Assembly (NCBI RefSeq): GCF_010731575.1
Contig: NZ_AP022617.1
Location: 682,001-746,000, forward strand
Length of the DNA: 64,000 nt
Direction: 5' to 3'
Source of the DNA: Mycolicibacterium monacense
Lineage (GTDB): Bacteria; Actinomycetota; Actinomycetes; Mycobacteriales; Mycobacteriaceae
A program made the translations under genes and the position numbers. The notes under the pieces were generated by a model. It was not told where the DNA came from, made no database searches, and saw only the letters and a list, made by a program, of their open reading frames with translations. How positions within the stretch are numbered: position 1 is the stretch's first letter; each line of letters opens with the position of its first letter. Below, piece after piece: positions 8,543-17,548 of the stretch.

Positions 8543-9442
8543 TCAGCGGCGCCAGCCGTCGTCGCTCTCCTCGATCACGACGCTGCCGTTGTCCGTGCGC
8601 GCGGTGATCTCACTCGTCGCATCGGCGGGATCGGAGGTCTCCGGCACCCGCACCCGCGTCGAATCGCCGGACTGTGCGCGCACCAGATAGGGACCGCGGT
8701 CGGGCAGCCCGAGCACGATGTCTCCGTCGCGGCTGATCGCCTCCACGGTGCGCGGCGCCGCATCGCGGAAGTCGACGGCGATGTCGCCCTCGGATGTGGT
8801 GGCCGAGAACCGTTCCCGCACCGAGATCGGATCCCGCGCCGTCACGGCCCCGTCTGCGGTCTGCACCTCGACCCGGCGGGCCGACCCGCTCAGCACGACC
8901 GCGCCGTGCGTGGTGCGCGCGGTCAGTTGGTCGATGTCGGCCTGGGCGAGCACCACCCCGGTCTCCTGCTGGGTGCGCACGCTGAGGCGGCGCGCCTGTT
9001 CGGGCGGCAGTGTCACCGTGATCTCCCCGCCCCGGGCCCAGCCGAACGTCCTCGACGGGCGGCCCTCGAGGACGATCCGGGTCTCCGGCCCGGTGGTGGT
9101 CATCGCGAGTCGGTGTTCCCCGCTGCTCGCGGTATTCACCAGGCGCAGGTTCGCGCGGCCCTCCTCGGCCCGTGGATCACTGGTGATGCGCACGGCCACC
9201 GGGATGTCGGCGGTGTCGATCACCAGCGACCGCATCGCCGAGGGCAGCGCGTGGCTGTCGCTGAGCACCCGCACCGTGCTCAGACCCCACGCCGCCACCC
9301 CGAGCGCCGCGACAGCGGCGACCACGAGGATGGTTGCGGCGGCGATGAGCACACCCCGCAATGCGGTCCGTCCGCCGGGGGACAGCTCGGGCGGCGGACC
9401 GACCGGGGCGGGGGGTGGGGGTGGGGGAGCGATGGTTGTCAT
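8543..9442 (-). CDS. DUF4097-like beta-repeat membrane protein
   Basis: A 299-residue protein. A proline-rich cytoplasmic tail (IAPPPPPPAPVGPPPE) is followed by one transmembrane helix at about residues 28-52. The rest is extracellular and made of short beta-strand repeats (for example ITVTLPPEQARRLSVRT and DIVLGLPDRGPYLVRAQSGD). This is the pattern of the DUF4097 putative adhesin/LiaG-like domains often encoded with envelope-stress two-component systems. It sits 19 nt downstream of the response regulator on the same strand, so it is probably the last gene of that operon and may act in its sensing or output. Confidence 0.75.
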   Translation of the reverse strand: MTTIAPPPPPPAPVGPPPELSPGGRTALRGVLIAAATILVVAAVAALGVAAWGLSTVRVLSDSHALPSAMRSLVIDTADIPVAVRITSDPRAEEGRANLRLVNTASSGEHRLAMTTTGPETRIVLEGRPSRTFGWARGGEITVTLPPEQARRLSVRTQQETGVVLAQADIDQLTARTTHGAVVLSGSARRVEVQTADGAVTARDPISVRERFSATTSEGDIAVDFRDAAPRTVEAISRDGDIVLGLPDRGPYLVRAQSGDSTRVRVPETSDPADATSEITARTDNGSVVIEESDDGWRR

Positions 9443-9461
9443 CGGAAGTCCTTCCGCACGT

Positions 9462-10106
9462 TCAGGATTCGAGGAACCGCAGGACGGCCAGCACGCGGCG
9501 GTTCTCGGTCTCGTCGGGGGCGAGGTTCAATTTCGTGAAGATCGAGGCGATGTGCTTCTCGGCCGATCCGACCGAGATGTGCATCCCGCTCGCGATCGCC
9601 GAGTTCGTCTTGCCCTCCGCCATGAGTTGGAGCACCTCGTGCTCACGGGGAGTCAACTGGTCGAGTGCCGCGCGCCGGTGTGACCGCACCAGGATCTGGG
9701 AGACCACCTCCGGATCCAGCACCGTACCGCCGTGGCCGACGACCTCGACCGCGTCGAGGAATGCCGGGACGTCGGCCACCCGGTCCTTCAGGAGGTAGCC
9801 GAAACCCTTTGTGTCCGAGGCGATCAACTCGGCGGCGTAGCGCTGCTCGACGTAGTGCGACAGGACCAGGACCGGGGACTCCGGGTTCTGGCTGCGCAGC
9901 AGCGCGGCGGCGCGGATGCCCTCGTCGGTGAAGGTCGGCGGCATCCGGACGTCGAGGATCGCCAGATCGGGCCGGGTCTCGTTGACCAGTCGTAACAGGT
10001 TGGTGGCGTCGGGAACTCCGGCGACCACCTCGTGGCCGGCGTCGGCGAGGATGCGCTCGATTCCGGCGCGCAGCAGCGCGGAGTCCTCGGCGATCACGAT
10101 GCGCAT
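9462..10106 (-). CDS. NarL/LuxR-family response regulator
   Basis: A 214-residue response regulator. The receiver domain begins MRIVIAEDSALLRAG with acidic residues at 7-8; the phospho-acceptor is Asp52 in LAILDVRMPP, and the Lys of LLKDRV is present. A LuxR-type HTH follows at about residues 148-205 (LTPREHEVLQLMAEGKTNSAIA). It overlaps the upstream histidine kinase gene by 13 bp, so the pair is co-translated and almost certainly cognate. Targets probably include the adjacent DUF4097 gene, by inference. Confidence 0.92.
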   Translation of the reverse strand: MRIVIAEDSALLRAGIERILADAGHEVVAGVPDATNLLRLVNETRPDLAILDVRMPPTFTDEGIRAAALLRSQNPESPVLVLSHYVEQRYAAELIASDTKGFGYLLKDRVADVPAFLDAVEVVGHGGTVLDPEVVSQILVRSHRRAALDQLTPREHEVLQLMAEGKTNSAIASGMHISVGSAEKHIASIFTKLNLAPDETENRRVLAVLRFLES

Positions 10107-11401
10107 GGCAGCACCGCGGTGACGATGGTGGGCCCGGTCGTCGGGCTGGACACGGTGAACGTGCCGCGCGCTGCGCGCACCCGTTCGTCGAGCCCCCGCA
10201 GGCCGGTGGCGTTGTCGTCGTCGGCGATCGCCGCACCGCCGCGGCCGTCGTCGAAGACGGAGACGTACAGCGAGTTCGACGGCTCGTCGTACCGGACGGT
10301 GACAACGGCCTGGCTGGCCCCGGCGTGTTTGGCGACGTTCGTGAGGGCCTCGGCGACAACGAAATAGGCGACGGATTCGGTCTCCTCGGGCAGGCGCCGC
10401 GGCAGGTGCAGGTTCAACGTCGTGGGCACACCCGAGTTGTCGGCCCGCTGCACGACGGCGGACAACGCCGCGTCGAGCCCGCGGTCGGCCAGGATCGTCG
10501 GCGCGATACCCCGCACCACGTTGCGCAGTTCGACCAGAGCGTTCTTCGCCTCGTCGTGCGCCTCGGCGATCAGCTGTTTGGCCGCGGGCAGATCGCTGTC
10601 GAGTTTCGTCTGCGCCAGGCCGATCGCCATGGCCAGCGACACCAGCCGCGGCTGGACGCTGTCGTGCAGATCCCGCTCGATGCGGTGACGTTCGGTCTGG
10701 GCCGACGACACCGCGCCCGCCCGGGCGTCGCTGAGCGCGCTGACCTGATACTTCAGCGTCGCGGTGGGAGACGGGGTGAGCAGCCAGCGGTCGATGATCG
10801 CGTCGAGTGCGGGCGCGAAGATCAGGATCGCGACCGACGCGGCCACCGCCACCACGGCCAGCGGCCACGCGAGTGCCGGCGGGAGGAACGACAGACCCGC
10901 CGCATCGTCGCTGTGGTCGATGGCGAGGGCGGCGGCCGGCGCCAGGAACCCGAACGCCAGGAGCGCCAACGCCAGCGCGGTGGCCAGGATGTCGTAGATC
11001 ATCCGCAGGTAGTGGTGGGCGAACGTCTTCCAGAACCGGGCGCTGCTGACGTCCAGCCACAGCTGGTGCAGCCAACCCTGGAATCCGGTGTACTGGGTCA
11101 TCCGCCGGAACGGGCGCCCGATCCGCATCCCGAACACCGCTTCGCTGCGGACGCGCTCGACCCAGTCGACCCCGCGGACCAGGTAGATGAAAACGACTGC
11201 CGCCAAGATGAATCCGATGACCGACGGGATCGAGGAGGTGCCGAGTACCAGCAGGCCCAACGGGATCCAGAACCACACCACGCCGATGGCGGCGCCGATC
11301 ACCATGGAGGCCGTCGGCACGATGCCGACGGTGCGGGGTGGTGACGTGGTGTCATTGACCGCGACGGACGCGGGTGGGGGGCTGGCGGTGACTGCGACCA
11401 T
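10094..11401 (-). CDS. Sensor histidine kinase (HisKA_3 / DesK-NarX class)
   Basis: A 435-residue membrane kinase. Four hydrophobic segments lie in the first 200 residues (near 33-54, 59-76, 133-160 and 178-198). The HisKA_3 dimerisation helix ERHRIERDLHDSVQPRL follows with phospho-acceptor His246. A GHKL ATPase domain ends the protein (EALTNVAKHAG N-box, VFDDGRGG G1 box, GLRGLDERVRAARG). The sensor region has almost no extracellular loop, suggesting membrane or envelope sensing. It is transcribed with the overlapping response regulator and the DUF4097 protein. Confidence 0.92.
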   Translation of the reverse strand: MVAVTASPPPASVAVNDTTSPPRTVGIVPTASMVIGAAIGVVWFWIPLGLLVLGTSSIPSVIGFILAAVVFIYLVRGVDWVERVRSEAVFGMRIGRPFRRMTQYTGFQGWLHQLWLDVSSARFWKTFAHHYLRMIYDILATALALALLAFGFLAPAAALAIDHSDDAAGLSFLPPALAWPLAVVAVAASVAILIFAPALDAIIDRWLLTPSPTATLKYQVSALSDARAGAVSSAQTERHRIERDLHDSVQPRLVSLAMAIGLAQTKLDSDLPAAKQLIAEAHDEAKNALVELRNVVRGIAPTILADRGLDAALSAVVQRADNSGVPTTLNLHLPRRLPEETESVAYFVVAEALTNVAKHAGASQAVVTVRYDEPSNSLYVSVFDDGRGGAAIADDDNATGLRGLDERVRAARGTFTVSSPTTGPTIVTAVLPCAS

Positions 11402-11491
11402 GTGTCCAACCTATGGAGTGCGCGTCCGCTGCGACACAGCGTTTTCCGCCGAGCTCGCCGGGGGTTAACCCCCGAATGCCAGAATCGCGGG

Positions 11492-12385
11492 GTGCGAATC
11501 GGAATGACCCTGCCGGTGATGGAACCCGATCTCGACTCCGCGACGCTGCGCGCGTGGGCCCGGGTGATCGACGAGGGGCCGTTCTCCGCGCTGTGCTGGG
11601 GTGAGCGGATCGCCTTCGACAACCCCGAGAGCCTGACCCTGCTCGGTGCGGTGGCGGCGTGGACGGAGCGCGTCCGGTTGGTGACGACGGTGATCGTGCC
11701 CCAGTTGCACGATCCGGTCATGCTCGCCAAGGCGCTCGCGACCGGAGACCTCATCAGCGGTGGCCGGTTGACGGTGGGGATCGGCGTCGGCGGCAGGCAC
11801 GAGGACTACGAGGCGGTCGGCGCGGATCCGGCGACGCAGACCATGCGGCAGCTGGCGGAGCGGGTCGCGGTGATGAAGCGGGTCTGGGCGGGGGAGAAGG
11901 TGACAGAGTCGGTGCTGCCGGTGGGGCCGCCGCCGGTGCAGGTGGGTGGCCCGCCGCTGCTGGTCGGCACCATCGGACCCAAGACGGTGCGCAGCGCGGC
12001 GGCGTGGGCCGACGGCATGGCCGGCACCATCCTCGACCTCGACCCGGTCAAGCAGAACGAGTTGTTCGACGTCGCGCGCACCGCCTGGGCGGACGCGGGT
12101 AAACCGCGGCCACACCTGGCGACGTCGTTCTGGTTCGCCCTCGGTGACCGGGACGAGGCGCGGGCGCAGGTGCATCGGCATCTGCGCCGCTACATGAACT
12201 GGATCCCGGGTGAGTACGTCGACGCGATGGCCCCGGCGACGGGGTTCGCCGGCACCGAGGACGATCTGCTCGCGGTGCTCGAGCAGTTCGAGCGGATCGG
12301 TACCGACGAGGTGCACCTGATCCCGACCAGCTCGGACGTCGAGCAGCTGACCCGGATCGCCGACGTGGTGAAAGACCGGGTGTAG
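11492..12385 (+). CDS. LLM-class F420-dependent oxidoreductase
   Basis: A 297-residue luciferase-like TIM-barrel protein. It opens VRIGMTLPVMEPDLD and contains LVTTVIVPQLHDPVMLAKALATGDLISGGR and LTVGIGVGGRHEDYEAVG, the cofactor-binding signatures of F420-dependent enzymes in mycobacteria. Substrate unknown; the family carries out reductions or hydride transfers with F420 or, in some members, flavin. GTG 11492 is chosen because it begins the conserved first strand; ATG 11504 is a later alternative. It is followed after 3 nt by the DUF899 gene, probably co-transcribed. Confidence 0.85.
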   Translation: MRIGMTLPVMEPDLDSATLRAWARVIDEGPFSALCWGERIAFDNPESLTLLGAVAAWTERVRLVTTVIVPQLHDPVMLAKALATGDLISGGRLTVGIGVGGRHEDYEAVGADPATQTMRQLAERVAVMKRVWAGEKVTESVLPVGPPPVQVGGPPLLVGTIGPKTVRSAAAWADGMAGTILDLDPVKQNELFDVARTAWADAGKPRPHLATSFWFALGDRDEARAQVHRHLRRYMNWIPGEYVDAMAPATGFAGTEDDLLAVLEQFERIGTDEVHLIPTSSDVEQLTRIADVVKDRV

Positions 12386-12388
12386 CCC

Positions 12389-13060
12389 ATGGCCGCCGAC
12401 CACCTTCCTCCGATCGTCTCGCGCTCGGAGTGGGAGCACGCCCGCGCCGAACTGCTGGTTCGGGAGAAGGAGCTGATGAGGCTGAAGGACGAGGTGAGTG
12501 CGGCGCGGCGCCGCCTGCCCATGGTCGAGGTGGTCGAACCGTATGTGTTCGACACCGAGAGCGGCCCGGTCGGCCTGATCGACCTGTTCGACGGCCGGCG
12601 CCAGCTGATCGTGCAGCACTTCATGTTCGGCCGCGACTGGGAGCAGGGTTGTGAGGGCTGCTCGATGATGGCCGACCACCTCGGCCCGCTGTCGCACCTG
12701 CACGCCAAGGACACCTCGTTGGTGCTGGTGTCCCGTGCACCGCTCGGCAAGCTGCTCGCCTTCCGTGACCGGATGGGTTGGGATCTGCCGTGGGTGTCCT
12801 CCGGCGCGTCGACGTTCAACGAGGACTTCCACGTGACGGTCGACGGGGAGGAGCGCCACGGCATCAGCGTGTTCCTGCGCGACGGGGACCGGGTGTTCCA
12901 CACCTGGTCGACCTACAAACGCGGCGAGGAACCGTTCATGGTCGTGTTCGACCTGCTCGACCTCACCCCGTACGGCCGTCAGGAGACCTGGGAGGACTCG
13001 CCCGCCGGGTGGCCCCAGCGACCGCCCTACGAGTGGATCCGCCTGCACGACGCGTATTGA
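12389..13060 (+). CDS. DUF899 thioredoxin-like family protein
   Basis: A 223-residue protein of the DUF899 family, related to thioredoxin folds. An N-terminal helical segment (residues 10-45) precedes FDGRRQLIVQHFMFGRDWEQGCEGCSMMAD, with a CxxC pair in the position of the thioredoxin active site. It ends YEWIRLHDAY, a family hallmark. The biochemical role of DUF899 is not established. Its 3' end overlaps the reading frame of the convergent glycosyltransferase C-terminus by about 98 bp. Confidence 0.82.
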   Translation: MAADHLPPIVSRSEWEHARAELLVREKELMRLKDEVSAARRRLPMVEVVEPYVFDTESGPVGLIDLFDGRRQLIVQHFMFGRDWEQGCEGCSMMADHLGPLSHLHAKDTSLVLVSRAPLGKLLAFRDRMGWDLPWVSSGASTFNEDFHVTVDGEERHGISVFLRDGDRVFHTWSTYKRGEEPFMVVFDLLDLTPYGRQETWEDSPAGWPQRPPYEWIRLHDAY

Positions 13061-14197
13061 GCGGCCCCGATGTGCGACCCCGGGTGACGCATTCCTCGTA
13101 CATCCGCAGGTACCCGGCCGCCATGACCGCGGGTGAGAACCGGCGCTGCGCCTCGGCCCGGCACCGCGCCGGTTCGATCTCGTCGACCTGCGAAAGCAAT
13201 TCGGCCAGCGCCGCCTCGTCGCCCGGTTCGGCGAGGCGGCCGGTGTCCGGGGCCACCAACTCCGGAAGGCACCCCGCCGATAGGCCACCACCGGGGTGCC
13301 CAGCGCCAGCGATTCGATCACCGCGGTCCCCCCGGGCTCATTCCAGGTGAGGGGGAAGAGCGTGGCGCGGGCCGTGGCCACCAGGCGGTCACGGGCCTCG
13401 CCCTCGAGGGTCCCGACCCAGCGCACCCGCCGGTCGTCGACGAGCGGTGCCACCGCGTCGCGGTAGTACCGAACATCGGGATACCGCTCCGCGTGGGGGT
13501 CGGCGGCCAGTTCCGCGGCGTCCGCGTAGGGCCCCACCGGACCGGCCAGCACCAGCTCGAAACCGCCCCGGTGGGCCAGCCGTGCCGCCACGTGCTGCCC
13601 CTTGGTCGGCGAGATCCGCGCGACGAGCGCGACGTGGCGACGCTTTCGCACCGGGTTGTGCGGGATCCGGGTCAGCGGCGTCGCCAGGTGGACGTGACCG
13701 AGGCTGCGCTGCCGCAGTCGCGCCGGACCGAGCGCGATCTGCGCGGCGGACACGCCGTTCACCCAGAGGTGGTCGACCGCCAGGTTCCCGTACAGGCCAG
13801 GGTGTTTGGACAGATCCCAGTGCAGCGTGTGCAGAACCGGTGGTAGCCGGGAGCCGGCCGCCGCGAGCACCGTGGGCCCCACCGCTTCGAGGTGGTCATG
13901 GACCAGGTCGACGTCATGGCGGGCCGCCAACTCCGTCACCAGCCGGTGCATATGGGTCGCGGCGATTCCCATCACCTGGTTGTACGGCTCGGTGAGATGC
14001 CGGAACTGCGGTTCGTCGAAGCCGACGATCTTCTCGTCGACGTCGACCGTGCTGCCCGCCACGGTGGCCAGCACCACCCGCACGCCGGCGCTGCGCAGTT
14101 CGGGGATCAACGTCGCGATCATGTTCTCGATCCCGCCGTACCCGTGCGGCGGCACGGTCAGCCACGGGCCGGCGTTGATGAGCACCGTCAGCGACAT
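12963..14197 (-). pseudogene. Glycosyltransferase family 4-like protein, frameshifted
   Basis: Reads as a GT-B glycosyltransferase from ATG 14197: MSLTVLINAGPWLTVPPHGYGG at the N-terminus with the GGIE nucleotide-sugar loop, then ARISPTKGQHVA and WNEPGGTAVIESLALGTPVVAYRRGA, the family-4 donor-binding region. At about 13270 the frame shifts. The expected continuation (ELVAPDTGRLAEPGDEAAL ... AAGYLRMYEEC) lies in another minus frame and runs to a stop at 12963. One missing base, or two extra, would restore a protein of about 410 residues. Whether this is a real mutation or a sequencing error cannot be told here. It is divergent from the two dehydrogenase genes. Confidence 0.75.
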
Positions 14198-14290
14198 GGC
14201 AGGCGAGTACCCGGGCCCTATCGACGTATGCGTCAAACGTGCATACCGCCGCAAGTCGCGGGTATTCAGCGCGAGCACCGGGAGGTTGGC

Positions 14291-15265
14291 ATGGGTCACT
14301 GCAGAGTCGCGTTCGTCGGAGCCGGCGGTGTCGCCGTCCGCCATGCCCGTCACCTCGCCGAACTGCCCGACGTGACCATCGCCTCGGTCACCGATCCCGC
14401 GGGCCCTGCCGCCGACGCGTTCGCGCGGGCCACCGGCGCGGCGGTGGTCCCCGACCTTTCCGCACTCCTGGCCGACCCGCCGGATGCCGTCTACGTCTGC
14501 GTTCCGCCGCATGCGCACGGTCCGATCGAGGAGTCGCTCGTCGAGGCGGGCGTCGCGTTGTTCGTCGAGAAACCGTTGGGTACCGACCCGGGCACCGCCC
14601 GACATATCGCCGGTCTGATCGGCGAGCGTGGTGTCACCAGCGCCGTCGGCCACCACTGGCGGTATTCGGCGGCCGTCGGGTTGGTACGGGACATGTTGGG
14701 CGACAGCGTCGTTCGGCTCGCCGTCGCATCGTGGCTGGACCGGGTGCCGCCGGTGGCGTGGTGGTGCCGACGGGACCTTTCGGGCGGGCAGATCGTCGAG
14801 CAGGCGGTGCACGTGCTCGACATGTTGCGGTACCTCGTCGGCGAGGTCGCCGAGGTCAGCGCCTACGCCAACGCCGCCCCGCCGAGCGCGCCCGACGCCG
14901 ACATCGACGGGGCGACCGCGGCGACCCTGCGCTTCGCCTCGGGTGCGGTCGGTACGGTTGCCGCCGCCTGCTGCCTGACCTGGAAGCACCTCGCCGGTAT
15001 CGACATCCACGCGGACGGGCTGAGTGTCGCGGTCCGCGAAGACGCGATCACGGCACGGACGGCCGACGGACCGCTGCAGCGCGAGTTGGACCCCGACGAC
15101 GCCAAGAGATCCGCAGACCGCGCGTTCATCGACGCCGTGATGGACCGCGGGGCCGGCCGCGACGGAATCCTCGTCGACTACGCCGACGCCCTGCGTACCC
15201 ACGAACTGGCCTGTGCGATAGCGGAATCCGCACACCTGGCATGGCCGGTGGCGGTCCATGTCTGA
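14291..15265 (+). CDS. Gfo/Idh/MocA-family oxidoreductase
   Basis: A 324-residue NAD(P)-dependent dehydrogenase of the glucose-fructose oxidoreductase/inositol dehydrogenase family. It has the Rossmann motif VAFVGAGGVAVRHARHLAELP near the N-terminus, the conserved EKP in LFVEKPLGTDPG, and an alpha/beta C-terminal domain with GGQIVEQAVHVLDMLRYLVGE. The ATG at 14291 begins the Rossmann strand; the frame is open upstream but lacks a sensible start. It overlaps the next dehydrogenase by 8 bp and is divergent from the glycosyltransferase, suggesting a small sugar- or cyclitol-related cluster. Substrate unknown. Confidence 0.85.
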   Translation: MGHCRVAFVGAGGVAVRHARHLAELPDVTIASVTDPAGPAADAFARATGAAVVPDLSALLADPPDAVYVCVPPHAHGPIEESLVEAGVALFVEKPLGTDPGTARHIAGLIGERGVTSAVGHHWRYSAAVGLVRDMLGDSVVRLAVASWLDRVPPVAWWCRRDLSGGQIVEQAVHVLDMLRYLVGEVAEVSAYANAAPPSAPDADIDGATAATLRFASGAVGTVAAACCLTWKHLAGIDIHADGLSVAVREDAITARTADGPLQRELDPDDAKRSADRAFIDAVMDRGAGRDGILVDYADALRTHELACAIAESAHLAWPVAVHV

Positions 15266-16352
15266 CGCCGGTTACACCGTGGTCGTCGAGCGGCCCGGTG
15301 TGGTGACGTGCAGGGCGCAACCGTCGCAGGGCGCCCTGCCCGAGGGGCAGTTCGACGTCGCCACCGTGTTCAGCGGACTGTCCGCCGGGACGGACCTCAG
15401 CTGGGTCAAGGGCACGAACCCGGCGCTGCACCAGAACTGGGATGCCGACCTCGGGTTGTTCCTGGCCGGCGAACCGAACGCCGGTTACCCCGTGGAGCGG
15501 TTCGGCTACATGCAGGTCGGCCGGGTGACGGCGAGCCGCGTGCCCTCGGTTGCCCCCGGGCGGCTGGTGGCGATGACCTACGGCCACCGAAGCTGCTACC
15601 GCGCGGATGCGCTGCGCGACCGGTTCGTCGTACTGCCCGCCGGGTTCGACGCGGTGCTGGGGATCTACGTCGCCCACATGGGGCCGATCTGCGCCAACGG
15701 ACTGCTGCACGCCGCCGCCGACGTGGTGGGCGCCGATGTCCGGACCCTGGGAGACGGCGTACGCGGCAGGCGGGTGGCGGTCGTCGGCGCGGGGGTGGTG
15801 GGGCTGCTGACCGCGCTACTGGCCGCCCACCACGGCGCGGCGGACGTGCTCGTGCTCGACGAGACCGCGGCGCGGCGCGACATCGCCGAACGGCTCGACC
15901 TGGCGACGCTGGATCCGGGCGGCGGCGACCCGGCGGTCGCGGTCAAGCAGCAGTGGGGCCGATCCGGTGAGCGCGGCGCCGACGTGGTCTTCCAGTGCCG
16001 CGGGCGGGGCAGCGCGCTGGCCCTGGCCCTGCGGCTGCTGCGACCCCAGGGCACCGTCATCGACCTGGCCTTCTATCAGGACGGGTGCGGTGACGTCCGG
16101 CTCGGCGAGGAATTCCACCACAACGGGCTGTCGGTGCGCTGCGCGCAGATCGGCCGGGTGCCGCGGGGTACGGCCCACCTGTGGGACCGCGACCGGCTGA
16201 GCGCGGAGACGGTCGACTTCCTACAGGCCCGCGGACGCGACATCAAGGCGCATCTGATCACCGACTACGCACCGCTGGTCGAGGCGCCGAGCACCCTGGG
16301 CCGCCTGGCGACCAACCGGCACGAGGGTCTGCAAATCGTTTTCTTTTGCTAA
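15258..16352 (+). CDS. MDR-superfamily (alcohol dehydrogenase-like) oxidoreductase
   Basis: A 364-residue medium-chain dehydrogenase/reductase-like protein. The GroES-like N-terminal half contains FSGLSAGTDLSWVKG, and the Rossmann motif VAVVGAGVVGLLTALLAAHHGA lies near residues 173-194. The Cys/His catalytic zinc ligands of classical alcohol dehydrogenases are not obvious, resembling the 2-desacetyl-2-hydroxyethyl bacteriochlorophyllide dehydrogenase-like branch. The 8-bp overlap with the Gfo/Idh/MocA gene implies coupled expression and a shared pathway. The substrate is not identifiable. Confidence 0.8.
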   Translation: MSDAGYTVVVERPGVVTCRAQPSQGALPEGQFDVATVFSGLSAGTDLSWVKGTNPALHQNWDADLGLFLAGEPNAGYPVERFGYMQVGRVTASRVPSVAPGRLVAMTYGHRSCYRADALRDRFVVLPAGFDAVLGIYVAHMGPICANGLLHAAADVVGADVRTLGDGVRGRRVAVVGAGVVGLLTALLAAHHGAADVLVLDETAARRDIAERLDLATLDPGGGDPAVAVKQQWGRSGERGADVVFQCRGRGSALALALRLLRPQGTVIDLAFYQDGCGDVRLGEEFHHNGLSVRCAQIGRVPRGTAHLWDRDRLSAETVDFLQARGRDIKAHLITDYAPLVEAPSTLGRLATNRHEGLQIVFFC

Positions 16353-16449
16353 CGAACCGCCGCGTCGGCGCGATGAAGATATCGGGGGGCTCATAAGCAG
16401 TATCGACTCATGGGCAGCACCGCTGCCGCCAGGCGATGAGGAGGTCGCG

Positions 16450-16683
16450 ATGAAGTTCAAGAAGTTGGTGGTCGGAACGGCGATGGCTGGAGCGTTCGGC
16501 TTCGCCGCCGTCGGATTCGGTGCGGGTCAGGCGCAGGCCGACGAGTTCAGGTGGTGGGATCCGGTGCCGTCGCCGGGCCAGATCTCCCAGTTGCCGTTCG
16601 TACCGCCGCCGGGGCAGATTGCGAAACTGCCGTTCGTTCCGCCGCCCGGGCAGTGGGACAAGCCGGCGCACTGGTTCAAGTAA
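16450..16683 (+). CDS. Small secreted proline-rich protein with internal repeat
   Basis: A 77-residue protein. A signal peptide (MKFKKLVVGTAMAGAFGFAAVGFGAGQAQA) is followed by a mature part of about 47 residues built on a near-repeat of QLPFVPPPGQI, seen twice in full and once in part (PSPGQIS, QLPFVPPPGQIA, KLPFVPPPGQW). GAGGAGG precedes the ATG. It is followed by a strong terminator. Similar short Pro-rich exported proteins are common in mycobacteria, but no function is known. Confidence 0.72.
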   Translation: MKFKKLVVGTAMAGAFGFAAVGFGAGQAQADEFRWWDPVPSPGQISQLPFVPPPGQIAKLPFVPPPGQWDKPAHWFK

Positions 16684-16688
16684 GCCGG

Positions 16689-16734
16689 AGACGACAGTGG
16701 CCGCCTCGCATCAGCGAGGCGGCCACTGTCGTCT
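16689..16734. terminator. Long hairpin between convergent genes, likely bidirectional terminator
   Basis: Positions 16689-16709 pair perfectly with 16714-16734 (21 bp) around a 4-nt loop. It starts 6 nt after the stop of the small secreted protein and lies before the convergent gene ending at 16795. There is no clear U-tract, as is common in mycobacteria. Confidence 0.7.
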
Positions 16735-16788
16735 GTCAGCACTGTCGTCTGTCAGCACTGTCGTCTGTCAGCACTGTCGTCTGTCAGC
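16725..16788. repeat. Four perfect tandem copies of a 16-bp unit
   Basis: The unit ACTGTCGTCTGTCAGC occurs four times without a mismatch at 16725-16740, 16741-16756, 16757-16772 and 16773-16788. The first copy overlaps the 3' arm of the terminator hairpin. The array lies between two convergent secreted-protein genes and could be a VNTR. Confidence 0.95.
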
Positions 16789-16794
16789 TCCGGA

Positions 16795-17277
16795 TCAGAA
16801 GCCGATCTTCGGCAGATTGAACGGATTGGTCGGCGGGCCGAGGTTCAGCGGGTTGTTCGGCGGGCCGAGCTTCGGCGCCGGGAGGTTCAGGCTGGGCATG
16901 CTGACGGCCGGCAGACCGATGCCGCCCAGGGCCGGCGGGTGCAGATGGACCGGGGCGCTGAAACCGATGTCCGGAACCACGTCCGGCAGGCCGACCGAGA
17001 TTGGCACGCTGGCGTTCGCCTCGACCGGCGACGGCAGGTTGGCCACATTCTTGGCGACCTCGCGGGACCAGGACTCGGGGATCTGGATCGGCGCCTCGTT
17101 CGCGTTGTTCTTCTTCTCGGCCGGCTGCTCTTCCGGTGCCCGCTCGCAGGTGGCCGGGTCGGCGCACTCCTGGCCGGCGACCGGTTCAGCTGAGGCGACC
17201 CCCACGCCCAGGAACCAGGCCGGAAGGCCGACGACACCGACGATCGATGCCCCGGCCAGTACTCGTTTGATATCCAC
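16795..17277 (-). CDS. Exported proline-rich protein
   Basis: A 160-residue protein. An N-terminal hydrophobic segment (residues 7-30, ending VASAEP) looks like a signal peptide. Two cysteines follow (GQECADPATCERAP), then a Lys/Asn/Glu-rich linker and a C-terminal region rich in Pro, Leu and Gly with repeats such as NPLNLGPPTNPFNL. GTG 17277 is chosen because GAGGGG lies 7 nt upstream; the TTG at 17283 would leave no spacing to that site. Function unknown. The tail faces the 16-bp repeat array. Confidence 0.65.
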   Translation of the reverse strand: MDIKRVLAGASIVGVVGLPAWFLGVGVASAEPVAGQECADPATCERAPEEQPAEKKNNANEAPIQIPESWSREVAKNVANLPSPVEANASVPISVGLPDVVPDIGFSAPVHLHPPALGGIGLPAVSMPSLNLPAPKLGPPNNPLNLGPPTNPFNLPKIGF

Positions 17278-17548
17278 GTTCAACCCCTCGGATAGGAAAT
17301 CTCTTAGATCGTATCGCTTCAGAGCAAATCGTGTGTCGGCTTCCCACCTCGTCGAACCGCGAACGCCGGCACTTGATTACCTCTGCGAAACACCTCGCGA
17401 ACAGCGTTGATGTGCTCGATTCGCGATATCGACACCCGTGCCCAGGCAGGGCAAAGGCCTCCCTTTCAGGTGGGCCCCGATCTTTGCGAACAAACGCAAC
17501 TGTGTCGGTGTTCAGCAAACTCAGGGCAGGATGGTTCGAAGTTCGCGG

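Noticed and set aside
16725..16788. CRISPR or transposon-end repeats
   Set aside because: Units are 16 bp, directly abutting, without spacers; no transposase nearby.
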